From NCBI RefSeq assembly GCF_015672735.1, contig NZ_JADABY010000054.1:1-64000 (forward strand): 64,000 bases of DNA, read 5' to 3'. The stretch is from Citrobacter sp. Res13-Sevr-PEB04-36 (GTDB taxonomy: Bacteria > Pseudomonadota > Gammaproteobacteria > Enterobacterales > Enterobacteriaceae). A model generated the notes under the pieces. That model did not search any database, was not told the DNA's origin, and was given only the letters and a program-made list of their open reading frames with translations. Position numbers and translations under genes: made by a program. Shown here one piece after another: positions 50,774 through 60,171 of this stretch (positions within the stretch are counted from its first letter, which is position 1; every line of letters begins with the position of its first letter).

Positions 50774-51625
50774 TTAGTTCCAGGCATTTTTTGAGATCCC
50801 GGCCAAATGATTGTGTTGCCGATATTCCTCCGGCGTCATATTGTTCAGTGATTGATGAGGGCGTTCACAGTTATATTCTGACACCCATCTTGCCGTGATT
50901 TCCCGCACTTCATTCAGTGTTCTGAACAGATAAAAATCGAGTATTTCTGTACGGTATGTTCGGTTAAAGCGCTCAATAAAAGCATTCTGCGTCGGCTTAC
51001 CCGGCTGAATAAATTCCAGTTTTACTGCATGTTGCTCTGCCCATTCAGCCAGTACAAGTGAGATAAATTCCGGACCATTATCCATGCGTAGCATGACCGG
51101 ATAGCCGCGATTTGCCGCGATCCTGTCGAATACACGGACCACGCGCAGAGCTGGCAGATTCAGATCGATTTCAATCGACAACGCCTCACGGTTAAAGTCA
51201 TCAACGACATTGAACGTGCGAAAACGACGACCACAGACCAGGGCATCATGCATAAAATCGACAGACCAGCTCTGGTTCAGCGCTTCCGGTGTGGCCAGTG
51301 GCGAGGGATTACGCACTGGCAACCGTTGTTTGCCTTTACGGCGAAAATTCAGCTTCAGCAGACAATAAATACGATGGATCCTTTTGTGATTCCACGGGTA
51401 TCCCTGCCGCCGCAGAACCTGGAAAAGTTTTGGAAAACCGTACCGTGGGTATCGCTCTGCCATTGCCTGCAACGCGACAATAACGGGTTCGTCACGCGTG
51501 GTATCCGGACGGTAATGGTAAACCGTTCTGCTCAGGTTCAGACTCCGGCAGGCCTGACGGATACTGAGTCCAAATGTTGTTATCAGATGAGTGACCAGCT
51601 CACGCTTAAAGGCTGGTTTTAAAGC
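50774..51625 (-). CDS. IS3-family transposase OrfB (DDE integrase)
   Basis: rve-type integrase with the DDE catalytic residues in [17 protein letters not shown] and [12 protein letters not shown]. It has no own start near the beginning; reading in the -1 frame from the AAAAAAG slippery site at 51631-51625 gives a continuous OrfAB fusion ([16 protein letters not shown]... onward). No stop interrupts the frame, so the transposase looks functional. The span given begins at the frameshift point. Confidence 0.88.
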   Translation of the reverse strand, partial: ALKPAFKRELVTHLITTFGLSIRQACRSLNLSRTVYHYRPDTTRDEPVIVALQAMAERYPRYGFPKLFQVLRRQGYPWNHKRIHRIYCLLKLNFRRKGKQRLPVRNPSPLATPEALNQSWSVDFMHDALVCGRRFRTFNVVDDFNREALSIEIDLNLPALRVVRVFDRIAANRGYPVMLRMDNGPEFISLVLAEWAEQHAVKLEFIQPGKPTQNAFIERFNRTYRTEILDFYLFRTLNEVREITARWVSEYNCERPHQSLNNMTPEEYRQHNHLAGISKNAWN

Positions 51626-51885
51626 TTTTTTTCGATAACGTCTTTCAGCGCCCGGTTCTCAAGGCTCAGGTCGGCAAACATCTGTTTGAGACGCCGATTC
51701 TCGTCCTCAAGATCCTTGATCTTTTTAATATCAGAAGCCTCCATGCCGCCGTATCTGGACTTCCAGTTGTAGTAGGTGGCCTCAGAGATACCGGCCTCCC
51801 GGCAGACATCTTTAACAGTTCGTCCGGCTTCAACCGATTTAATTACGGCAATGATCTGATGCTCAGTAAAACGGGCTTTACGCAT
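51619..51885 (-). CDS. IS3-family transposase OrfA
   Basis: 88-aa helix-turn-helix protein ([21 protein letters not shown]) with a C-terminal leucine-zipper segment ([20 protein letters not shown]), typical of IS3-family OrfA. It ends just after the run of seven A residues where ribosomes slip -1 into orfB. Confidence 0.9.
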   Translation of the reverse strand: MRKARFTEHQIIAVIKSVEAGRTVKDVCREAGISEATYYNWKSRYGGMEASDIKKIKDLEDENRRLKQMFADLSLENRALKDVIEKKL

Positions 51886-52010
51886 AGCGATCTCCTTTGT
51901 TGGCAGATTGATTATGCCGGAGGATCTCTAAATGTGAATGGCACGATTATGCGGGATACTTACACTCATTCATTAATGAATCATTAACTGTATGGTTAAA
52001 AGATAAAAAC

Positions 52011-52676
52011 TTATTTTTTATTATTAACTTGCTTTGCTAAAGAGCTATAAACCAAATCAACGAAAACATATTTTTCGCATTCCCAAGGTTCACTAATTGA
52101 TGGGTTTACTAAATCGGGCTTCCCCCCCATTAGACTATGTACGTGCGAATAAATACCAATTCTTTCTGCGAGTTGCATTAGTTTCATTTGATGTTCTGGT
52201 GGGAGCATCTTATTTCTAAACCATGTTGTAAATATATGCTTAGTAAGTTCTTTAGTACATATAAACCATTCGCCTTGACGTCTTTCGTTGCTAAATTTTT
52301 CATGTAGATAATTTTCTTTTTCTGATCCGCCAGGTTCCAAAGCGTGTAATATTAATTGACCAAAGGTACCTGTTTGTAAGTTAGATAATCTTTTTAGCAC
52401 ATTATTGGAACGTCCTATTTTCACATAAAGCCCCGAATAAGGATTATTTTTATCTGAAGAACCGGCCCAAGTATCAGGTACTTGTAAAATATAATAAATA
52501 CTACTTACTTTTCCACTCGATACACTATTTGCCCAAGTTTGCCACTCTTCCATCCAGCTATTTGCATCTTCCTTCGTGTCAAAAGAGTGACTTGTATAGT
52601 ATAATTCACCACTATCCAATAACATATCGAAAACATATTCCCCACTCTCAATCATTCTTAAGTTGTCGGTTCTCAT
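52011..52676 (-). CDS. T5orf172/MUG113-type (GIY-YIG-like) protein
   Basis: 221 aa. The central segment VKIGRSNNVLKRLSNLQTG (about 87-105) and KENYLHEKFSNERRQGEWF (about 121-139) are the conserved blocks of the T5orf172/Meiotically-upregulated-113 domain, a branch of the GIY-YIG nuclease superfamily. The tyrosine pair appears as IYYILQVP and YVKIGRS. Flanking N- and C-terminal parts are unassigned. Such proteins recur in phage and defence islands; nuclease activity is inferred only. AT-rich. Confidence 0.75.
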   Translation of the reverse strand: MRTDNLRMIESGEYVFDMLLDSGELYYTSHSFDTKEDANSWMEEWQTWANSVSSGKVSSIYYILQVPDTWAGSSDKNNPYSGLYVKIGRSNNVLKRLSNLQTGTFGQLILHALEPGGSEKENYLHEKFSNERRQGEWFICTKELTKHIFTTWFRNKMLPPEHQMKLMQLAERIGIYSHVHSLMGGKPDLVNPSISEPWECEKYVFVDLVYSSLAKQVNNKK

Positions 52677-52927
52677 GGAAGTATCTCATAAATTTACAGG
52701 GATATATAAAATGGACTTTACTACACTTATTAAGTGATATCCATTTTTATTGTTCCACTTGCAGTGTTCTCATCCATTATGTTACCACCTGATTATTTCA
52801 TTATTTAATTTAAACAACTTATTGTTAGTGATAACGGTTTGATGCCCGCTTCTCACTCCAATCTAACTTTCAGAATAAATTTGATCTAAAATATCTCAAA
52901 TAGGCCGTTAGTAAATATGGACCATTG

Positions 52928-53125
52928 TTAATCAGTTAGAGGATCAATCTGATTTTCTCTAATAAGATTTCGCAACGCAGTACGAGCAGCAGCGATTTCT
53001 GTCATCCCATTAAGAACCACGCTGGACTGTCCTCCTCTAACCCCAAAGACTGTAACCATATTCTCTTCACAGAAATACTCACCTTCATACTGCAGGCCAT
53101 CTTTCTCTACTCGAATGTATGACAT
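52928..53125 (-). CDS. Small orphan protein, 65 aa
   Basis: Begins MSYIRVEKDGLQYEGEYFCEE and ends NLIRENQIDPLTD; probable small beta-rich fold followed by one helix. GAGG lies five bases before ATG 53125, better than the longer start at 53170. No family recognised. It lies between the T5orf172-type gene and the Shango operon, on the same strand as both. Confidence 0.6.
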   Translation of the reverse strand: MSYIRVEKDGLQYEGEYFCEENMVTVFGVRGGQSSVVLNGMTEIAAARTALRNLIRENQIDPLTD

Positions 53126-53290
53126 AACAACCTCATTTAAGGATCTTTTGTTTGAATCATATCCCCACAAAATAATTTAATCAATCTCACCCTAGACTAC
53201 ACGCGATGCTTGTCTTGTAAGCACTGCACTTAACCGAACCATTCGATTTTAGAGATCCTGCGTACAGTTCAGTTATGCTTGTAAGGCTAA

Positions 53291-53318
53291 TGTCCGCTCC
53301 TCGCTCAAAGCAGACCTT
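53291..53318 (+). repeat. Dispersed 28-bp repeat, copy B
   Basis: Second copy of the GTCCGCTC-TCGCTC--AGCAGACCTT element (see 50612-50639), in the gap between the 65-aa gene and the helicase operon. An unconvincing ORF (53187-53381, minus) covers it. Confidence 0.6.
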
Positions 53319-53420
53319 ATGACCTCGATTTCTGGCAGATCCGAGCCAAGAGCAAAAATTGATATCATCAATCGGCCTCAAGCTTAAGGGGGAACATCTC
53401 CCCCTTTTTATGTAACCAGT

Positions 53421-55619
53421 TTACTGAAGATGTTCTTTCAGCCAGGTACACGCGCCTTCAATGTCATACGCTTTTTCCCCAAAACCTTTCGCAAGCAGAA
53501 ACTCTGGTAAATATTCATCATATTTATCTAAGTACTTTTCTGGAACATTTACAGCAAGATCAAACGCTGAGGGCAAGCCTGACAGCAGCAGGTCTTTAAG
53601 GGCCTGTTGAACAGAAGTGATACTTGAGCCGTCAATTTCTATAACTCCAGCCAATGAATTAGCTTTAAAGCCACAACGTATGAGCAAGGCTGTAATCGTA
53701 TTGACAACCTTATCTCCCATCCATGGGAGGATGTAACAGTATTGGCCGCTCGTAAGAAAATACTCATTTTGCAGGTTATAACTCTGGAAGTTACGACTGC
53801 CTTCCGCAAATAGGCTTCTGGCGGCAGAATCGGCATAATCTACTCTCTTGCTACCTATTGCTATGCGGTAATCACCTTCCCTATAGATAGCGAGCATTTC
53901 CTGACGAACGGCATCATGAACAGACATTCCCCCCCCACTAAATTGTGGTGGCTGACCGCCTTTGGTCGCCTCTACATAGATAACTTTTTTCTCTGTCTCG
54001 ATCTCTGTCACTCTCCAGCGCCGCCCACCGAAGATGATGTGTTGATCTGGTAGCAGTGGGGAATCCACAGGCACTGTTCCAAGGGTTCTGTTTCCGGTGA
54101 CAATGCGGAACTCTTCTGGTGTGTTGAACACGGCATAAAACGTGTAATGGTTAGTCAGTTTCTCCCCCTCTGCCCCAACAACCATTTCTCCACTAGCGAG
54201 TTGAGTGAGCAAGCCACATGCCCCCATATGTTTAAGCAGGCTTTTGAAATCGCCTATATCCACATTACGGAACGGGCCTGTTTGACATAGCTGTGACCAG
54301 AGTTGATCAGCACGAACTCCGCCCCATTGCGCGGTAATTGCAAGAATCTGGTGTAGCAGCGTGGAGTAATGCATCTGCTGGGAATCGGCAGGCTCAAACC
54401 ATTGTTTAGAGATCATCAATCTGATCATTGCCATCGACTGGACCAAATGCAGCCGTAGGTGGTCAACGATACTGCCAGTCACAGTGAGCTCATTTTCTGT
54501 AATTAGCATTCTTAGAACTGATGGGGAGTCGCGTCGCCCAGAACGTCCCATACGCTGACGCAGACTGGAAACAGTATGCGGAGGCGTAACTTGGATAACC
54601 GACTTAACCTTACCGATATCAATTCCCAACTCAAGCGTCATTGTACAAACAGCTGTTGTGGGCAAATTTCCTTTCTGAAGACGAGTTTCAAGCGCTTCCC
54701 GCAATTCCTTGGCAAGGGAACCATGGTGGGGAAAGAATTCATTGGGAACAATATGTTCCTCACACATGTCGCTCAGCGTGGCAGCAATGCTTTCAGTCCG
54801 CTTTCGACTGTTTGCAAAGACCAAATGAGAATCGCCACGGCAAAGTCTAAAAATGTCAGCGCAAACGTCATGTTCAGCTGAACTCTGAAGTTCTTCTTCT
54901 TTTTGGAGCACTCGCTCCAGATAACCTTTGACCTGTACCTGAAGAGTGGCCTCGCTCTTACTATCTGTAACAGTTACGCAGGGTAGTCGTTTGTCCGGGC
55001 GCAAAAGTTCGGGTACTTTCTCCAGTTCCCCCAGCGTGGCACTCAACGCAACGCGGGGAATTGGATTTACCAGGCGTCCTAACACATGGTCAATTCTATT
55101 GAGCAGAGAAAGCAGCTGTACACCACGCTCTGAGCCAATGAAAGCATGAAACTCATCAATAACGATGTATGCGACTGACGAAAACGCCTGTTTGAGCCAG
55201 CCCATTGAATTTATGAGCAAAGACTCAAGTGACTCAGGTGTAATCAGTAAAATGCCAGCAGGGTTTGTCCGAGCCTTCTTCTTTTTGCTTTGTGGTACAT
55301 CCCCGTGCCAAGGAGTCACTGGCATTTCCAATGCATCTCCAAGGCTCTCAAGACGACGGTACTGATCGTTAATCAATGCCTTCAACGGACTGATATAGAC
55401 GATGCCAAATCCATTAGTGAGATCTGCAACTGCCGAACAGGCAGGAAGAAAGAAAGCCTCTGTTTTACCCGCTGCTGTGCCTGCACTGATTAGCACGTCT
55501 CGATCACGGGCTAAAATTGCCGGGATAGAACTCTCCTGCAAGGGCCTTAATGTAGACCACCCCTGCTTGTAAACCCACTTACGGACGCGGGGATCGAGAC
55601 TATCATAGGCACTGCTCAT
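53421..55619 (-). CDS. sngC: Shango helicase SngC (DExH, Lhr/ski2-like)
   Basis: 732-aa SF2 helicase: Walker A SAGTAAGKT (45-53), Ia YISPLKALINDQ (75-86), motif II DEFH (155-158), motif III ALSATLGE near 195, motif VI QRMGRSGRRDSP near 365. The C-terminal half (about 420-732) is an extension of the kind seen in Lhr-type enzymes. It is the last gene of the three-gene operon and its start overlaps sngB by 4 bp. In the Shango system this helicase is expected to act on phage nucleic acid. A BREX-type helicase (BrxHI-like) is the nearest alternative, but the accompanying TerB gene favours Shango. Confidence 0.82.
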   Translation of the reverse strand: MSSAYDSLDPRVRKWVYKQGWSTLRPLQESSIPAILARDRDVLISAGTAAGKTEAFFLPACSAVADLTNGFGIVYISPLKALINDQYRRLESLGDALEMPVTPWHGDVPQSKKKKARTNPAGILLITPESLESLLINSMGWLKQAFSSVAYIVIDEFHAFIGSERGVQLLSLLNRIDHVLGRLVNPIPRVALSATLGELEKVPELLRPDKRLPCVTVTDSKSEATLQVQVKGYLERVLQKEEELQSSAEHDVCADIFRLCRGDSHLVFANSRKRTESIAATLSDMCEEHIVPNEFFPHHGSLAKELREALETRLQKGNLPTTAVCTMTLELGIDIGKVKSVIQVTPPHTVSSLRQRMGRSGRRDSPSVLRMLITENELTVTGSIVDHLRLHLVQSMAMIRLMISKQWFEPADSQQMHYSTLLHQILAITAQWGGVRADQLWSQLCQTGPFRNVDIGDFKSLLKHMGACGLLTQLASGEMVVGAEGEKLTNHYTFYAVFNTPEEFRIVTGNRTLGTVPVDSPLLPDQHIIFGGRRWRVTEIETEKKVIYVEATKGGQPPQFSGGGMSVHDAVRQEMLAIYREGDYRIAIGSKRVDYADSAARSLFAEGSRNFQSYNLQNEYFLTSGQYCYILPWMGDKVVNTITALLIRCGFKANSLAGVIEIDGSSITSVQQALKDLLLSGLPSAFDLAVNVPEKYLDKYDEYLPEFLLAKGFGEKAYDIEGACTWLKEHLQ

Positions 55620-56932
55620 AATTTGAAGTTCGCCAGTCCGTCGTCGTCATCGCTTTCCTCTATAATGGCGTCATCCATTCCGCTGGGCCTGTCCTCTTCA
55701 ATCGCCACACCCTCGATTAGTGTTTGCCAGTTCATCGTTCTGTTTTGTTCCAGCACGGCCAGCATGTCCAGGAAACCTTTTATGGTATTACGGGGGGTAC
55801 GGAAGTAAGCGTCTCCAATGGTTTTACTACAGTGATGCAGAAATCCAGTCAGTGCCTCATCTGGAACCAGATAATTCTCTGGATCTCCGCCTGCATAAAC
55901 ATGACGAAGATTTCTCAGTAAAATATACAGTTCCTCAGGGGTGAGGCTGGCAAGATGCAAAGTGGGAGACGAGTAGTCAATCACTCCTGCTTTTTGCGCG
56001 AACCGATTTTCCGCCAGACGTGATTGGAGCGCCTGATAGCTGTAAAGACCTTTGCGAGGATCGAAAAGGAACTCTGGCGTCCCCCCGAGGATAAAACCAA
56101 TATTCTCGGCTGAGCCTTGCAGGCAGTCATTCAGGATCCGCAAAACCTGTTCGTAGTTCGCTGTTCTTGCTTGCGTATTATTCAGTTTAAAGAGGTTCAC
56201 CATTTCGTCGAGGCTGACCAAAAGACCGGCATAGCCTGCCTGGCGGACAAAAAGGCTCATCAGCTTCAAAGAGTCATAGAATGAAGCGTCTGAGATAATA
56301 GTCCGAACGTCGAGATCGTTACGGGCATCAGTTTTAGTGGTGTATTCTCCCCGCAACCAGCGAATAGCATTGGATTTTAGTGTTTCGTTATCCTGCTCAT
56401 GCCCGCGCCAGAATGCATCAATGACCTTCGCAAAGTCATATCCGCCGACCATATCTGATAGTGCTGCCAAGCGTTTATGAATAACTGATGAAACCTCGGA
56501 GCCGTTCGTGTCAGCTTCCTTCCTTGCCTCCGTAACGAATCTTTCAACAACGCTAAGTAACGCATTACCATCCGGCTTGTTTCTGGTGGACATGTTTTTC
56601 ATAAGCTCAGAATAGAGATTACGAGCCTGACCTCCCGATGAGTGAATGCGTCTGTCAGGAGAAAGGTCTGCACTGATTGACACCAGCTTCTTCTCTAGCG
56701 CAATAGAGCGCACAACACTCAGAAAGAACGTTTTACCAGAACCATATTCACCGATGATAAGTCTGAAGCTTGCACCACCGTCAGCAATCCTCTCAATATC
56801 CTGGTGGAGAGCGGTGATCTCATTCACGCGGCCAACCTGGATATGCTGAATGCCTATCCTTGGCGTTACACCTGACTTAAGTGACTGAATAATAGCGTCG
56901 CGTTCTTTCACTCTTATACGTGTTACAGACAT
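55616..56932 (-). CDS. sngB: Shango ATPase SngB (DUF2791/BrxD-like)
   Basis: 438-aa P-loop ATPase of the DUF2791 group, also used as BrxD in some BREX loci. Walker A GEYGSGKT at 61-68 follows VGRVNEI (33-39); Walker B-like LLVSLDEMVNL lies at 237-247; FILGGTPEFLFDPRKGLYSY is a family block. Acts as central motor or adaptor in the operon by analogy. It is 3 bp from the end of sngA and overlaps sngC (ATGA), so the three proteins are made together. Confidence 0.83.
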   Translation of the reverse strand: MSVTRIRVKERDAIIQSLKSGVTPRIGIQHIQVGRVNEITALHQDIERIADGGASFRLIIGEYGSGKTFFLSVVRSIALEKKLVSISADLSPDRRIHSSGGQARNLYSELMKNMSTRNKPDGNALLSVVERFVTEARKEADTNGSEVSSVIHKRLAALSDMVGGYDFAKVIDAFWRGHEQDNETLKSNAIRWLRGEYTTKTDARNDLDVRTIISDASFYDSLKLMSLFVRQAGYAGLLVSLDEMVNLFKLNNTQARTANYEQVLRILNDCLQGSAENIGFILGGTPEFLFDPRKGLYSYQALQSRLAENRFAQKAGVIDYSSPTLHLASLTPEELYILLRNLRHVYAGGDPENYLVPDEALTGFLHHCSKTIGDAYFRTPRNTIKGFLDMLAVLEQNRTMNWQTLIEGVAIEEDRPSGMDDAIIEESDDDDGLANFKL

Positions 56933-56935
56933 TCA

Positions 56936-59245
56936 CTATCCCTCTAATTCTTTGGCAATTTCCAGGTCAACCCAGATATCATCATCGGCATCGTCCAGTA
57001 CCGGAGCATCAACCACCGCATAGGACCAGTCATTAATCACCTCAAGCGCACCGCCGAGCATCAAATTCAAATTTCCGCACAATTCTGTCGCCTCTTTCCG
57101 GGACCACTGTTCTTTCTCCAGCAAACTGCGATAAAGCTGGCTATGTGCGGAGTCTAGCCCCCCCGCCTCCGTTAATGAGGCTGGAGCGCTTTCTGGCTCT
57201 TCCGGTTCTTCTTCGGTGAAAATTGTGTTCAGCAATTTACGAACATCATCCGTGGCAGATTCGTGGCGGGCAAGTACATTAGCATCCAGTGTGAACCCTA
57301 CTGCTGGCTGATCAGTTGGTACAGACGAGACGAGATCATGTTCAGTTGCGGAATGCTGATGGATATTGCTCGAGACAGATGAGGGATCCAGCCCCAAACT
57401 TGAATAAATCTTCTCAAGCTGTTTGATTTCGGCAGGCGCTATTGTCCTATCCGAACAGGCAACACTAACGATAACTTTACCCACAGCAGCTTTTTCCGCG
57501 GCCCCCATCAACTCAATCCTGCTTTTCATTCCTGTCATATTGGCTGGGGTATGAAGTTGCCACGTTAAATACGCATGTAGAGAGCGTTTTTCATCATCGG
57601 TGAAGCCAGTATTGTTGTTGATGGCATTCTCAAGCACTTTCTGTTCAGCTTGATCAAGAGAATCGTCAATCAAGGCGACCATCGCCCCTAATCTGAGCGT
57701 CATTACTGCTGAGATAAATTCAGAAGAAGGTGAGAAGCGTCCACCTTCGGCGGCAGGGAATAGAACAAGTGTCCCATCAACATCCGCCTTCACATGGTGA
57801 TAATACGGGTCAGGTGCCAGACCGTAGCCCATCTTCAGAGCAAAGGCCTGCATCAAATCGGCCTCTTTTTTATTGATCTTATTGGGGCAACTGGCATTCA
57901 TATGTGCCCAAAAGTCAGCAACTGAGACTAACCCCTCCTTGACGAGGATCGCCTCATCAGCCCAGCGTTTGAATGAGCTTAATATTTTTTCTGCGCTTTC
58001 ATTAACGATCTCTGAAGGGAGCAACATAATTGCAGCCGTATCATTGACTGACGTACCTTTCCTACCAAGGTAGCGACTATAAGCATCAAGTTCATCCGTA
58101 CATATGTCGGCAAGAGCCATAATTTTCTGGACAGGGCTCTTCAACGCACTTGGATCAGGCAGGTCGGGAACAGGGAGTCGAACACCTCGCAAACTAGGAC
58201 TTGCTGGTGTGTAATCTAACCTTAGGCGCGTTTTATTCGCCTTAACGACCATCCCTTCACCATATTTGAGGGTGTAACGCCGTTTGAAAAGCGCAGCAAA
58301 CTCTTTAGCACAGCGGCGAGCCGGGGTACGCAGCGAATACTCGGTGTGGTTTATTAACCAGTTCAACGCCAGTTCAGCTGATACAGGAACTCCTTCATGT
58401 ACAGTTTTTGCCAGAGCCAGCTTAAATTGCATGCTGTTGCTGAAACCTGAATTGCTATCGAGCTCAGTGGCTAAGCCCATGTTCGGGCGCAGAATAGACA
58501 TGGCTTCGAGTAACTGGGCCGAATATCCACGGAATGAGCGGTTCTCAATGAATACGGATCTTAACCGAGCGACTTCTTTGAACAGATTACGGAACTCAGC
58601 ATCAGGGAATTTTGGGTCAGTGGAATCTATGAGCGCTTTTCTTTCCAGGCCGTAGAGGTAGATAAAAACATAGCCGATAGGACACGATGGATCAGACCTA
58701 TCGCTGGCGAGCCAACTGACATACGCACCGCGTGCTTCTGGGGAAAGAGAGGAAAAACTGGGCCAGTATCCTAATGAACTGTCCTCGTAAAGATAAGAAG
58801 TAGGTTTTATCTTACATGTGTCATCAATTAATGATGCCTCATTTCCATCGTCATAATAGCCGCCTGATTCCTGACCGGAGGGCTTCATACGTTGCCCCAA
58901 GTAAATGTGGCCACCGCTAATTGCTACACCAGCTACAGTTATCATCTCACCCGGAAGTACCCATCGAGCTAGTGCACCTGCTGACTTTGAGGTGTTCCGG
59001 TAATGATTGGTTGTCACCCGAAGTTCAACACCCCGACCACCGCTCAATGTAAAAGTTGCAAGGTTATCGTCTTCACTATCATCGTTTCGCACAACCGCCT
59101 CTTTTTTCTTGATGTCAGCGAGCCATTCTTTTGGCGGTGCTTTCACGGGGCTTGAAGCATAAGACTTTGGAGATTTACGTTTTTTCTTTCTAAAAAACAA
59201 CAAGTAAATTACTAAAATCGCCGCCAGAAACTTCAATAACTCCAT
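56936..59245 (-). CDS. sngA: Shango TerB-domain protein SngA
   Basis: 769-aa protein. N-terminal membrane anchor (about 3-18) followed by RKKKRK, then a TerB-N domain (about 90-300; GYWPSFSSLSPEARGAYVSWLASDRSDP and GYVFIYLYGLERKAL are diagnostic), a middle region, a TerB-like helical domain (about 540-660) with SVACSDRTIAPAEIKQLEKI, and a TerB-C domain at the end. I chose ATG 59245 because it places the TM anchor at the N terminus; the frame extends to 59302 without a better start. It is first in the operon and probably ties the system to the inner membrane. Confidence 0.82.
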   Translation of the reverse strand: MELLKFLAAILVIYLLFFRKKKRKSPKSYASSPVKAPPKEWLADIKKKEAVVRNDDSEDDNLATFTLSGGRGVELRVTTNHYRNTSKSAGALARWVLPGEMITVAGVAISGGHIYLGQRMKPSGQESGGYYDDGNEASLIDDTCKIKPTSYLYEDSSLGYWPSFSSLSPEARGAYVSWLASDRSDPSCPIGYVFIYLYGLERKALIDSTDPKFPDAEFRNLFKEVARLRSVFIENRSFRGYSAQLLEAMSILRPNMGLATELDSNSGFSNSMQFKLALAKTVHEGVPVSAELALNWLINHTEYSLRTPARRCAKEFAALFKRRYTLKYGEGMVVKANKTRLRLDYTPASPSLRGVRLPVPDLPDPSALKSPVQKIMALADICTDELDAYSRYLGRKGTSVNDTAAIMLLPSEIVNESAEKILSSFKRWADEAILVKEGLVSVADFWAHMNASCPNKINKKEADLMQAFALKMGYGLAPDPYYHHVKADVDGTLVLFPAAEGGRFSPSSEFISAVMTLRLGAMVALIDDSLDQAEQKVLENAINNNTGFTDDEKRSLHAYLTWQLHTPANMTGMKSRIELMGAAEKAAVGKVIVSVACSDRTIAPAEIKQLEKIYSSLGLDPSSVSSNIHQHSATEHDLVSSVPTDQPAVGFTLDANVLARHESATDDVRKLLNTIFTEEEPEEPESAPASLTEAGGLDSAHSQLYRSLLEKEQWSRKEATELCGNLNLMLGGALEVINDWSYAVVDAPVLDDADDDIWVDLEIAKELEG

Positions 59246-59302
59246 GATATATAACCTTAAAATCATTCTCCATTCACATTTGAAATGTGGTAGGGAATGC
59301 AT

Positions 59303-59717
59303 GGCAAGTGGATTAATCTCAAAATAATACGTCTAAATCGCTAGGGTTAAAAGCAAATCGCAATTAAAATTAACCAATTGATTTAAATAACAAAAATCAT
59401 TGAATAATTTACTCAACCAGAAGTGAATTTTTAAGGAGTAAAAAGCCTGCTGGGCCATTCGCCTAAGAATGATGTTGTACTAATGCTAGGTTAACATACG
59501 AGCAAATATACTGCGGATGCAGAACTGACCGCTGTATGATGACATTTACCTAGTCGTTGAGAATTTCGGTAACTATTGGAAAGCCGTTAGAGACTGTACA
59601 TTCTCGGATTTTAAGAGTAGCTGGTTTAGTTTTGTGTAATAGCTGCGTCAGGTCAAACCTGATCTATGAGCAGATATAGCGAGGGGCCCCACGCTGATTT
59701 TTATCAACTAATTAAGC
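59303..59717. other. Non-coding stretch upstream of sngA
   Basis: AT-rich DNA with no credible ORF. It must hold the promoter of the Shango operon, but I could not pick out a specific -35/-10 pair. It grades into transposase remnants on the right. Confidence 0.45.
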
Positions 59718-60078
59718 TATGAGCTGAGTTGTGCCGAAGTTAAGATATCCTCATCACCTACGTTGATGAGCTGAAGAGCATCTCTGACGCCATTAATGCA
59801 GTTTATCCGGAGAGCGGATTAAGTTCTGTATCATTCACATGGTGCGTAATAGCCTGCGGCTCGTATCTTAGAAGGACTACAAAGCATTAACCCATGACCT
59901 GGGGTACCAGCGGCAGAGGCGGTTTTACACGACGAATACCATTGCCAGATTGGACAGTGTGATCCGGCATACCATTAAAAAGTGCAAGGTACTCCCGACA
60001 GATTACTCATTAAAAAGTTGTATCGCTATCAACCCTGTCAGTATCGCTAAAAAGACGATGATGTTCAGGGGAGCTCGT
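59718..60078 (+). pseudogene. IS256-family transposase remnant
   Basis: Plus-strand translation in pieces reproduces the IS256 (transposase_mut) pattern: DILITYVDELKSISDAINAV from 59744, then after a +1/-1 shift near 59815 CIIHMVRNSLRLVS, a TAG stop at 59869-59871, KDYKALTHDLG, then directly RFYTTNTIARLDSVIRHTIK and KVLPTDYS. The block normally between the DLG and YTTN motifs (about 100 residues) is deleted. It has a frameshift, a stop and a deletion, so it is long dead. Confidence 0.8.
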
Positions 60079-60171
60079 ATCGTCTTATTATCAGCTCTAT
60101 GCTCTTCTGCACAGCCACATCTGAGAAAAAGCAGTCACATGGAATCACGTACGCGCTCTCAAGGTACCGGG

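Larger units (their letters stand above)
50758..51964 (-). mobile_element. IS3-family insertion sequence (IS407-type), intact
   Basis: 1207-bp element with related ends (left TGTAAATAGACCCG; right, read inward, TGTAAGTATCCCG) and the shared downstream block GAGATC within about 45 bp of each end. It is flanked by 4-bp direct repeats CTCA at 50754-50757 and 51965-51968, the duplication size typical of IS407-group elements. Contains orfA and orfB joined by a slippery A-tract. It inserted in the gap downstream of the T5orf172-type gene and appears not to have broken a gene. Confidence 0.88.

Noticed and set aside
53187-53381. 64-aa minus-strand ORF before the helicase
   Set aside because: Covers a dispersed repeat, no ribosome-binding site, no protein-like pattern.
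53421-56932. BREX locus based on the BrxD-like ATPase and helicase
   Set aside because: There is no PglX methylase, PglZ or BrxC, and the partner is a TerB protein, which fits Shango better.
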